Source of the DNA: Saccoglossus kowalevskii
Lineage: Eukaryota > Hemichordata > Enteropneusta > Harrimaniidae
Assembly (NCBI RefSeq): GCF_000003605.2
Contig: NW_003107098.1
Coordinates: 55,166-80,085, forward strand
Direction: 5' to 3'
DNA length: 24,920 nt
Shown: positions 1 through 12,200 of the stretch, piece after piece
Position numbering within the stretch: position 1 is the stretch's first letter
How the letters are laid out: each line of letters begins with the position of its first letter
Program-made: the position numbers and the translations under genes
The notes under the pieces: model-generated
What the model was told of the DNA's origin: nothing
The model's input: only the letters and a program-made list of their open reading frames with translations
Databases searched by the model: none

Positions 1-318
1 TTTGCCAAAATGGAGCCATTTGTAACAACCTCATCAACCAGTACACTTGTACATGCACCCCTGGATGGACTGGCTTGAATTGTGAACTTGATATTGATGA
101 ATGCCTGGTCAGCCCTTGTTACAATGATGCTACTTGTAACAATCTTCTCAATAGTTACACATGTACATGTGCGCCGGGATGGACTGGAAACAGATGTGAA
201 ATTGATATTGACGAGTGCACACCAAGTCCTTGCCAGAACCTTGGAGTGTGTCATAATTTACTTAATGCGTACCGCTGTGACTGTCAACTTGGGTGGATTG
301 GTGTAAATTGCGAGATTG
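1..318 (+). CDS. Exon 1 (partial): EGF 1-3
   Basis: Enters from upstream in frame at base 3. EGF 1 lacks its first cysteine because of the window edge. EGF 2 and 3 carry the calcium-binding signature DIDEC. EGF 2 has Thr just before its third cysteine (CYNDATC, O-fucose consensus). Donor is G|GTGAGT at 319. Confidence 0.92.
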
Positions 319-3159
319 GTGAGTAGAAGTATATTTTCTTTTTGTTTTATAAATAGACAACATATGATGATTGCTTCCTGATAAAACGATCGGAACACAC
401 TTATACATAGATATTGATTACATTATCTACCATCATTTCAGACTTCGACTTCTGTGCCACACGTCCCTGTTTGAATGGTGCCGCATGTATAGATGGATTG
501 ACTCAATACACATGCAACTGTCTACCTGGATATAGAGGAATCAATTGTGAAATTAGTAAGTGAAATGAGAAATTTACATATTATTAGTAAGTGAAATGAG
601 AAATTTACTTATTATTGTACTGAATCGTGTAGCATTAGTTGGAACAAATAATAATTTACTATAAACAACCAAAACAACCAAACTACCAAAATATGGAATG
701 CATAACATTCCTTTTATTCTTCTTTAGATATTAACGAATGTGCCAGCAATCCATGTATGAATGGTGGTGTATGTACTGACAGAGTTAATCAATATACTTG
801 TGAGTGTTCCCAAGGCTGGGCTGGACTCAGGTGTGAAACAGGTGAGTTACTGAACATCGCAATGTAAATTAATTTATCACATATGGAGTTTAAAAATATA
901 CATGCTGACATGGTCTGCATTTTTTTTATATTTAATAGACATCAACGAGTGCGCAACTGCTCCCTGCTTGAATGGTGGGATCTGTCGTGATCTGGTCAAC
1001 TCTTACCTTTGCGAATGTATACCTGGTTGGCTGGGTATCAACTGTGAGATCGACTTCGACGAGTGTGTCAGTCATCCGTGCCTCAATGGTGCCTTGTGTA
1101 ATAACTTGCAGGGTGCGTATAGTTGTAGCTGTGCTGGCGGATGGGACGGTGTCAACTGCGAGAATGAAATTAACGAATGTGCGAGTAATCCATGTCAGAA
1201 CGGGGCCGCATGTGATGATCTGATCAATGGTTATTCGTGTGCATGTGTTCCTGGTTGGTCTGGCGTAAACTGTCAGATTAATATAGACGAATGTGCCAGT
1301 GGACCTTGTCGTAATAGTGGCACGTGCAATGATAATATCAACTCTTACACCTGTACTTGTGTACCTGGGTGGACTGGTCGCATATGTGATGTAGACTATG
1401 ATGAGTGTTTGATGTCTTCTTGCTTGAATGGTGGTACATGCTTGAATCTCTTCAACGCATACCAGTGTATTTGCCCTCCAGGTTGGGGAGGAATCAACTG
1501 CGAGATTTCCACTGATGAATGTAGAAGTCAGCCATGTTTAAATGGTGGTACATGTATCGACTTGGACAACGCCTACAGATGTGACTGTTCTCCTGGGTAC
1601 AGTGGGGCCAACTGCCAAATAGACGTTGACGAATGTTCTGCAATGCCGTGTTTAAACGGGGGTGTATGTATAGATCAGGTCAACAGTTTCACGTGTCAGT
1701 GTCCTGCTGGGTGGCTAGGGCAAAATTGCGAAATTGACCTCAACGAATGTTCAAGCGATCCTTGCAGAAATGGCGCCACTTGTCTCGATCTTCCCAACTC
1801 GTACAGCTGTGTGTGCGTCCTCGGCTGGACTGGAACGAACTGCGATATAGATATAGACGAGTGTTCCAGACTCCCTTGTCAGAATGGCGCAACGTGTTAT
1901 AATACCATTCCACCAAGCTTATATCTATGCACATGTACATACCAATATACTGGCAGAAACTGCGAGTTTGGTGAGTTATGCAATTGTTGTGTTTATTTTC
2001 ACGTGTTCCCGTCACAGACTTTAGACAAGAACATAACACAATTCTTAACCTTTGATTTGTGATTTAATTTTATTTTCAAGACTAATATTTGAAATGCCAT
2101 TGCCTATTTTTTTTTTCAGAAATCGACATGTGTGAATCTAATGACTGCATAAATGGTGCTACTTGTATCAACCACTATACCCATTATACATGTGAATGTG
2201 CCCCAGGATGGACAGGTGCTGCTTGTGCTGAAGGTGAGAATATAGTAAAGGCATTAAAATGTTGTATAATGTCTATGTAAAATCTATGTAAATATATATA
2301 TATACAATATTCGAATGTACGGCGACCTATATCGTTTGAAAAAAAATATCGTAAATAGTGAAATTATAACAATTTTTACAGCATTATTTTATTGTCATGT
2401 GGAAATTCACTTTGTTTCAGATTTCGACGAATGCTTTAGTCAACCATGCCAAAACGGAGGCATGTGCGAGAACTTGCAAAATAGTTACTTGTGCTCATGC
2501 GCGAATGGTTGGACTGGAACAGATTGTAACATTGGTAAGATCGCCTTTTTCATTATTCCGCTTATGTTTAGTGATCTTAGTTATGTTTAATTTTAAAGTG
2601 AGTCACGTTTATGTATTTTGTTAACTTACATTCTAGACATTAACGAGTGTGACAGTAATCCATGCTTGAATGGAGGTACGTGCATGAACGATAATAACAA
2701 GTATATATGTTACTGTACTAGAGAATTCACCGGCACTAACTGTGACACAGGTAAGAGCCAACCGTTCGTCATGCTTGACTTTTATTTACCGTGCTTTGTT
2801 CAATTTTCCTTATTGTTATATTACAACATGCGTTTACGCATCTGTGAAGTGATGATTGATGGCATTCACAGCCTCTTTCTGATTTGAGGTTGTCTGCCAT
2901 TAAACATACTGTTTTAAGACCAATGACGATCAACTACACAGTTGTTGATTTGAACGTTATTTGACGTCACAGAAACGCTTCGTCGGTAGAAAAAGTGTAT
3001 TTACTGTATTTTTTATTAATTTCTGATTTTGTTTGTAGTTATTAGATCTTTTAAATGTGTATTTATTTTTAGTTGCATTACTCATATTTTATTTTACACT
3101 ATTTTTACCTTACTGTATTCACAGCAGATTATAGTTGCGCAATAAACCATTATTATTAA

Positions 3160-3238
<79 letters not shown>

Positions 3239-6200
3239 TTCTTCTATTTCTAGAAATCGACATGTGTATCAGCTCTCCCTGTCTAAACGGCGGTGTGTGT
3301 ATTAACTACCACTCCCACTACACGTGCGATTGTTTAATTGGATGGTCTGGACTAACATGCGAATTAGGTTGGTAAAGTAATACATTATCATAACATTCTG
3401 CGTGAGTCATCCTGCTAATACATTTACCACTATTTCTGGGAAATCAGCAGTAACAGTAATGGATATTATTTTGTTTTATTTTGTTTAGAAGTGAATTTAT
3501 GTAAGAACAATCCGTGTTTAAATGGCGCTGAATGTATTAACCTCTACACGTCCTACACGTGCACGTGCACGCACGGCTGGGAAGGAACAAACTGTGGACA
3601 AGGTAATAAAATACCATGATTTCTTTTACACATTTGCTTCAATAATACGTAAGAAAAAATCACTCGCATTTATAGTCGTTTTAATAACAAGTAACCTTTC
3701 TCCCACAGAGATTAATCCATGTTTCAGTTATCCATGTGCTAACGGTGGGCAGTGTAACAACTTCGTCGACTACTATACTTGTAGCTGTCCACAAGCTTGG
3801 AGTGGACCCACGTGTAATCAAGGTAGTCATATTTAAATAGTTATATGGAGTAGGTGTTCGTTCTTCTACTTATAGCTCAGTGTTGATCTTCCAGAGGTGT
3901 AACTACTCGTTTTAATAATGGGCTGTGTTATTTTGTTCCCGTAGCTGTCGACGCCTGTGAAAACAATCCTTGCTTGAATGGCGCCCTCTGTGTCAACCAG
4001 TATACCCACTATACATGTCAGTGTCTCATTGGATGGGGTGGCATTAATTGCGAAACTGGTGAGTACACATTTAACATTTTTTCAAAGACGAAGAGAACTT
4101 TTATATTAATAATTTTGCAAATGTACTGTAACTTTTTTACGTTTTTACCAAGTAAAGTTATTTACTTCGACGGTTAATTTATTTACAGAACTGAACCCAT
4201 GTCTAAGTACTCCCTGTCTGAACGGTGGACTGTGTTCCAATTTCTACATTTCATATACATGTAACTGTCAGCAAGGGTGGAGCGGAGCAAACTGTGAAAC
4301 TGGTAAGTATTCAACGTGTGGGTGTTGCAGCGCCCCCCCCCCACGACAAGAAAGAGAAACACAAATAATGTGTAATTTTGCCTGTTATTTGTTTCAGAAC
4401 TGAACCCATGCTTCAGCGCACCATGTTTAAACAACGGAGCATGTATTAACCAATTCACATATTACACGTGTAGCTGTGCTGTAGGATACACCGGGCCGAA
4501 TTGCGATAGAGGTGAGTACGGTGTATTTCACAAAATTACTAACAGGAAATGATACTCTATGTTCATTAAATCATCCTCATTTAACCTTGCCGGTGAACAC
4601 TTTTATATTTCTTACAGAAATAGACCTGTGCGTGAATAACCCATGCCTGAACGGTGGTGTCTGTCAGAACTTCATGTCCGACTACAAGTGCACATGCGCG
4701 GAAGGATACACGGGTCCGAACTGTGCTGTCGTCATCAATCTATGTGACCCAAATCCATGCTTGAATGGTGGCGTATGTACAAACTTCGCTACGCGCTACG
4801 CATGCGCATGTCAGGGTGGTTGGACAGGGAATACGTGCAGTATCGGTGAGAGAATTTTAACGTTATCAATCAGAGTTTTCAAAATTTGGTTCGTTTATCA
4901 TAAAAAAATATTTAAACAAGTTTTGTAATAATGGTTTTGATGTGCTTTTATTGAATAGCTGTGGACATGTGTTTTCAAAATCCCTGTTTGAATGGCGGAT
5001 TCTGTACGAATTACCAGACGCACTATACGTGTCAATGTATTGACGGATGGACTGGAAATGACTGCAATACTGGTAAATTGAAACAATACTGATCCAGATA
5101 TCATCAAACTTGTATTGTTGATTCTGCTCTTAGCGTCTTATAAATCTTGTGATATACATATTTCGGTTTTATCGGTGACACTTCTGGAAATGTTTAAACA
5201 AATACTATTTACCCCATTAAAGTCACAATGTCCATTTGTTTATGGAACTTTATATTTCTTTACCTTCAGAAATAAATCTGTGTACCATCTACCCATGTAA
5301 AAATGGTGCCACCTGTATCAATCATCGCACATACTACACATGCGAATGCCCCGATTCCTGGACTGGACCCACGTGTGAAATCAGTAAGTGTGTTTAAGTT
5401 GTTCGTTGCATCGACGCAGCAAATCATTACATATTTCACACCATTTACACCGATTACGGCGACAATTAAAAACTACAACAATTGATATTTCTATGTGTAC
5501 AGGAGTGGATGCATGTGACACCAGTCCGTGTCAAAATGGAGGGACCTGTATAAATTACTACACCCATTACCAGTGTCAATGCCCGCATGGATGGTCCGGT
5601 CTGAACTGTGACAACGGTGAGGTGGTATATAAGTGGCGAAACACTTTTTCTTAATGTATCGTATATCAGTAGAAGCATCGTGTATTGTGGATAATAGTCA
5701 CTAACATTATAAACCGATATCAATTATTATCATTACTAATATATTACATTTTTATGTTAAAGCGCGGTAGTCGACGCGCTGCGCGTGTAAACAAAGATGG
5801 CGACTTTGACTGTCGCGCAGATGAACGAAGTGGAACGTTTCCAAGCTTTAATTGAGTAATTTTCATGTTATTGGAAGGTATCGAAGGAGTCGCCGGCGGC
5901 AATAAGTGCAAGTCGTGCTTGTGATTTCCATTTGAAGAGCGCTTTGGATTGTGGGGAAATCAATGTTTATCAACACAATGTCGCACATGCGCAGCGCGAC
6001 CGCTACCGCACTTTAAACTTGACGTTCACGGTTAATAGAAGGATATCCATTTGTATTTCAGAGATGAATCCTTGTAGAAGCAACCCGTGCTTCAACGGCG
6101 GTACGTGTAATAACCTAGGCACATCGTTTACGTGTTCCTGTACCAGAGGATGGACTGGCCATACGTGTTCGCTTGGTATGTCAATCACGTAGTTTTACAC

Positions 6201-9200
6201 TAAATTGCCTAATAAAACTAAGTATTAAATAAATATGGTATTTATATTATATGTATGTTTCCATGATCTAACACATTGTATACCCCCATTGAATCAACAG
6301 CGATCGATGCCTGCCTCGGCAATCCTTGTCGAAATGGAGGATCCTGCAGCAACCACATTGACTTCTATACTTGCAGCTGTACCCACGAGTGGACTGGAAC
6401 CAACTGTGATACAGGTACGGTAGCGAATATGTTATGTGTTTGTTACGTTTATTTTATCAGCCTAGTAAACACATACCGCGGAAATAAATCGCAGTTTGGT
6501 TGTATTAATACACTGATGAGCAAGCAATTCATATCGCAACCAGTAGAGCTAGTACAATAAACAAGTATGTTTTCCATGTTTCAGTGGTTGATCTCTGCTT
6601 AAGTGGTCCATGCCGTAACGGTGCAACGTGTACGAATCTGTATACAGATTATATATGTACGTGTCAGATTGGGTATACTGGAGCAATATGTGATAAAGGT
6701 AAGTTGATTAGTTTCAATGTACATTTAAAGGGAGAAGTCGTCACCTGCGCATGCGTCAAATGACCATAGCGTGTCTTTGTTTATAAACAATCCTCTACCC
6801 ATGAACCTTTGCGTTTTTAGCGTGTGTTGTTATCGTCACTTGGGACTCAATTCCCGCGCGTGCGCAGATGACGACCCTCCCGCTTTAAAACCGGTCAGAT
6901 TGATCTGGTAATTTGTGTATACACGATGCAATTCATGTAATCTAACGGTGTGTGTTTGTTTGTGATCTCTTATACAGTTGTCAACTTATGCGAACATAAT
7001 CCTTGTTGGAACGGTGGTGTGTGTTTAAATAACAACGGCATTTCATACACGTGTCAGTGTCCTCAAGGGTGGATAGGCAACAACTGTCAGATTGGTAAGT
7101 TTTCCAATTCGGCGTCAATAGAATGTTCTCATATACTTCATATGCGGTATCTCATGGATACTATGAGGTTATTGCGAGGATACCTCAAAGTCGATGCGAC
7201 GGCGTACTGTCTGAGTGCATACTTTGAAGTACCCTCGTAATAACCTTATTATTGTACATCTTTTCCTTCCAAGGATACATCATGGGAGTGCCGAAATCCA
7301 AAAAGTTTCGAACAGAATTAGCGAATTTCTTGTGGGGTCCGGTCAAACCCCGGTGGCAGCCATGTTTGTTTTTAATATTAGAGGACGCTTAAGCACGTAA
7401 TCATTCCATATTTGGAATTCGCATTTCCTTATATGGTAGGATGAAAATACCCCGTAAAATACCGCACGATATGCCTTATGGCGTTACGGTGACAGATGTA
7501 TAATAATGGGTCATAATAGTACACGGTACACGACGTAAAAGTCACATGTTACAAAATTAAACATTTTTTCCAGGAATCGACGCCTGTGCCAGCAGTCCAT
7601 GTTTGAACGGTGCTGTGTGTTCCAACCAACAATCGCATTACACATGTCAGTGTCCTCCGGGGTATATGGGATACAATTGTCAAACTTGTAAGTAAAATAC
7701 AAATGTTACAGTTAGTAACAGTTTCGCTAAAAATCATGTTGTGTTTACTTGAATATGCTACGATAGAGAGAAGAATTTTTTTATAATATATACTAGTAGA
7801 TGATAACGGATTTCTAACCTTGCATTTTTTCTATCTACAATACAGTAATCGATATGTGCTACAACAACCCATGCCAGAACGGTGGTGTATGTAACAACTT
7901 TGGTAGTCATTATACGTGTCACTGCGCTGAGAGATACACGGGTCTAACTTGTGAACTTGGTGCGTATATTTACTTTCGCGAAATTATCGGTAATAAGTAC
8001 AGATACACTTGTATTGTATGTGGAATTTCAAACAAGTCGATACGAAGTCGCCAATGTGTAGCGTAAAAAGAGTCATGTTGGTTGTTTAAAAAGTCGGACA
8101 TATCATTCATTCGTTCATTCGTTCGTTCGTTCGTTCATGGTAACTTGAACCTACTGTCGTGTTCTTTTTGCAGAATTAGACGCATGTGCCAGCAGCCCAT
8201 GTCTGCGCAGTTCTGTGTGTGTTAACCTATACACATCGTACCGTTGCAATTGTTTACCTGGGTGGACCGGTCAACTCTGTAACATAGGTAAGATTGGATA
8301 TGTTAGGGTCGATACATCTCCCACCCCCTGTTTTTAGGAACATGTAAACAAAGCATCGTACACTGCAATATTATTTCACCACCTTAGTAACGATTTCCAA
8401 TTGCAGAAATCAATCTCTGTAACCAGAATCCGTGCTTGAATGGTGGTGTGTGTAGCAATCACCGAACATACTATGCTTGTCAGTGCGCCGACGGGTGGAC
8501 CGGACAAAACTGTGAAGTGGCTACTGACCTATGTGTGTCTCACCCATGTTTGAATGGTGGTGTGTGTTCCAATTACCAGACCAGATACACGTGTACTTGT
8601 TCTGACGGGTGGATGGGGGATACCTGTGGCATCGGTGAGTTCACGTTACAAATACGACTAACAGTTATATATATAAACATTGCAGGATATCATTATTATT
8701 ATAGATTGGACATTATAAGTACGGTACAATAGTACGAATTGTAACATTTATGTATTGTATTTGTGCTGTATTCATTGGTACTGGTGTGTTCTTATCTTGT
8801 CTATAATGTTTGTCACTCAGCCGTGAATCTGTGCGAACCTGATCCGTGTCTCAATGGAGGTATATGCAGTAACTATCAGACGTATTACATGTGCAGTTGT
8901 CCACGTGGTTGGACTGGATATAACTGCGGAACAGGTATGAACTGTGATGTATTTTGGGCATAGATGTGAAGCTGTTGTCTGTCGAATTGATTTTTTAAGG
9001 ATGTAGCAGACTTTCGTTGGGCAAAACAGAAAAAGCTTGATAAAAAAATAATACATGTACTGATTAGTGACTAACAATTTTTACATGTAATTGTAGCCAT
9101 AGCAACACTAAAAAATATCAAAAATATGATAACACTGATGTCGACGTTAATTACGTATGGTAAATAAACAAAATCTTTTGTGTTGCTATTTTTTTACTGC

Positions 9201-12200
9201 TACTAGAAAACGAAAACAGTTAGAAAACACATTTTTATGAGAAAAGGAAGACTACAATGTTATCAAAAATAATGTTTTTACCATTTATATCATTTTATTT
9301 ATTTTCTTTTATTTATTTATTTTTCAGCAATTAATTTGTGTCTGCCACACAATCCATGTCAAAATAGCGGTTTTTGCCAGAATGTTCAAGACAGTTATGT
9401 TTGTATTTGCCAAACTGGTTGGACGGGAATCAACTGTGAAACAGGTAGGATGACAATCTTTCATGCGCCCTCAACACAGTAACATATTCTTTTTTAAGTA
9501 TCCGTTTCTTTCAGGTTGAACCATGTGTGTGAAATCCGTATATTGAATGCTGAAATTTGATTTTAAACAAAAATAATATCGAATTGTTCAAATAATAAAA
9601 TCAGTCAGGTTTCATTGTCTCACCTTGTTTTTTGTTCATGTATATTGCATAGCCTTGAACCAGTGCAGCAGTCTGCCATGTCAGAACAGCGGCACGTGCA
9701 TCGATTTCGTAACTCACTTCACCTGCACATGCGCACAGGGATGGACCGGGCCAACATGCAGTGACGGTACGTGTTTAATCTTATTTAACCCTGGGAAATG
9801 CCTCCATGACGTGCGTTATACAACGATACATATTTCTAACAAATTGCACCAACAAATAAGTGGGCTCACCAAGTGCTTGATTGAATCTGTACGATTTAAC
9901 ACAAACAACTACAATAAAGACCCGAGTCGCTTGTACTGTGAAACGGAATGCCACAAAACGTTAAATTACACTTTTTCTGTATTCTGCAGTGATTGATTTC
10001 TGTGCTACGAGTCCATGTCGCAACGGAGGGATATGTAGCAACGTGGGCACGTCGTACATGTGTCAATGCCCCATTGAGTGGTCTGGTCCACAATGCCAAT
10101 TTGGTAAGTTACGATGTTATAAATAAATCCTATTACATATATTATATAACTAATTTGTACTGACTGGTGAGTACTGACGAGGTTATGTTACATTATTGAA
10201 CATTGCTACGTTTAAAATCATTTAATTAAAGCACGGTGGTCGTCGCGCTGCGCATGTGCGACATTTGTGTTGATAAACATTAATTTTCCCAGCATCCAAT
10301 GCGCTCTTCAAATGGAAATCACAAGTATGAGGTTTAACCTGGGCTCGACTTGCACTAAATACCGCCAGTGACTCCTTCGATACCTTCCAATCACCTAAAA
10401 ATTAAACCTTGGAAATGTCTCAGTTTGTACTCGTTGATCTGCGCAACAGTCAAAGTCGCCATCTTTGTTATATGAGACCCATATATCTCGCGCATGCGTG
10501 GCGCGACGTCTACCGTCCTTTAAACTAGTTACGTTATTGTACTACACATTTTCAGACTATAAAGAACTGTCACACAATACATTAGAATATCATAACTAAA
10601 CTCAGATCATAATTGATGTACAAACCTGTTTATAACAGTACGCAATGTCTTTGTTTCCTCAGCTGTCGATGCCTGTAGCAGTTCTCCGTGCCAACACAAC
10701 GGCGTTTGCCAGAATTTTTACTCTCATTACTCCTGTATATGTACACCAGGGTGGACTGGAGTGAACTGTCACATCGGTAAGATTACTCTGTCTGATTTAT
10801 GCTTATATTATTCTGGCAGCAAAGTATGTAATACACAATAACCTCGATATAAAGAACAAGTTTATAATGAAATCATCGCATGTATCCAGCGCATAACAAA
10901 CCCACTACTTCATTGTAACACTTCACTATAAGAAACTAATTGTATGTACCCAAAAGAGTTTAGTAACTTTTTTGGATGTTTGATTATTTTATTCTGATAG
11001 CAAAGTAAACAATACGTGTATAACGTATTCAATACAGTATTAAAGATGAGACACACCTTTTAAGGCACTTGTTGATTAATACTTGTAATATCCTGTTGAA
11101 TAAATTTGAACTTTCTGTATTCAAGCACACTAAACTAGTCTAGAATACTTCATTTATTGAAACATGTGACTTCTGGGACTTTATTTAAATAGCTGCAGGC
11201 CATTTGCATAATTAACAAGGGCTGCAAATCAGTGGTCATCTACACTGTGCCTTTACACAGTTTATTATACACAAATTTAGGCATTGTAAAAATGAATTCA
11301 GCATGTATTGAGCCATTTGAAAATAATGTATGAGATGTGTAACACAAAAGAGTGACTTTACGAATATTCTAATATCCCTTTTGTTTCATTTTATAAGCAC
11401 TCAAGAATAATTTAATTTGTAATAGCGTCAACACGCCTCTATGTGAATGTTGTTGTCGCGTAATTGGATAAAAAGGGCTTAGCGAATTTTTATTTTCACG
11501 ATTTTAAAAATCAAAAATTTAACCACATTTTTGATAAGATCTTAAATGTTATTCAAAAAAATCCTCTTTAAACCGAATTTATAGACATTCAAAATGTTTT
11601 TTGGAGTTTCATTTTAGAATTGTACTTAATATGACTGTTCTGTTACAGCCAAGGACCACTGTCTTTCTAACCCTTGTCAACATGGAGCATTATGTACGAA
11701 CTACCAGACATACTTTCAATGTACGTGTACCGTTGGATGGAGTGGAACCCATTGTGAAATTGGTAAGTGTGGTTGTTGGTGGCGCATCATCAATTATCTG
11801 CTTTCCACGTGACTCGTGTTACATTATTAATCATTCAATTTTTGTGCCTGTCAGTATAATTTAGTCACGTCATGAACAGTTATGGACTATCTACTCCGTA
11901 AACGCCATCAAGTCTCGTGTCAGAAGTGAAATTTTACATGGGAATTATAATTCTATGCCATTTTCCTTTCAGCCACTGGTCTCTGCAGCTCATCCCCGTG
12001 TCTCAACGAGGGACAGTGCAGTGATTACGGCTCCTATTATTCATGTAGCTGCAAACCGGGCTGGACGGGAACCAATTGCGAAACCGGTGAGTAACACTTT
12101 TGAATTGAAAAATGTAGTATCACGTCAAATTCGCATGCACCAAATTGTTTTTTGCGATTATTGTGTAATTTCGTATTTCCAATAGTTTTCTATTTCTTTT

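Noticed and set aside
1740-2039. Minus-strand open frame of 99 codons over exon 4
   Set aside because: Antisense shadow of the EGF-coding strand; no domain or start context.
4183-4458. Minus-strand open frame of 91 codons over exons 12-13
   Set aside because: Runs antisense across two real exons and the intron between; low-complexity translation.
5932-6192. Open frame reading from MITE A1 into exon 18
   Set aside because: The upstream half is transposon and intron sequence; only the part after the acceptor at 6062 is EGF.
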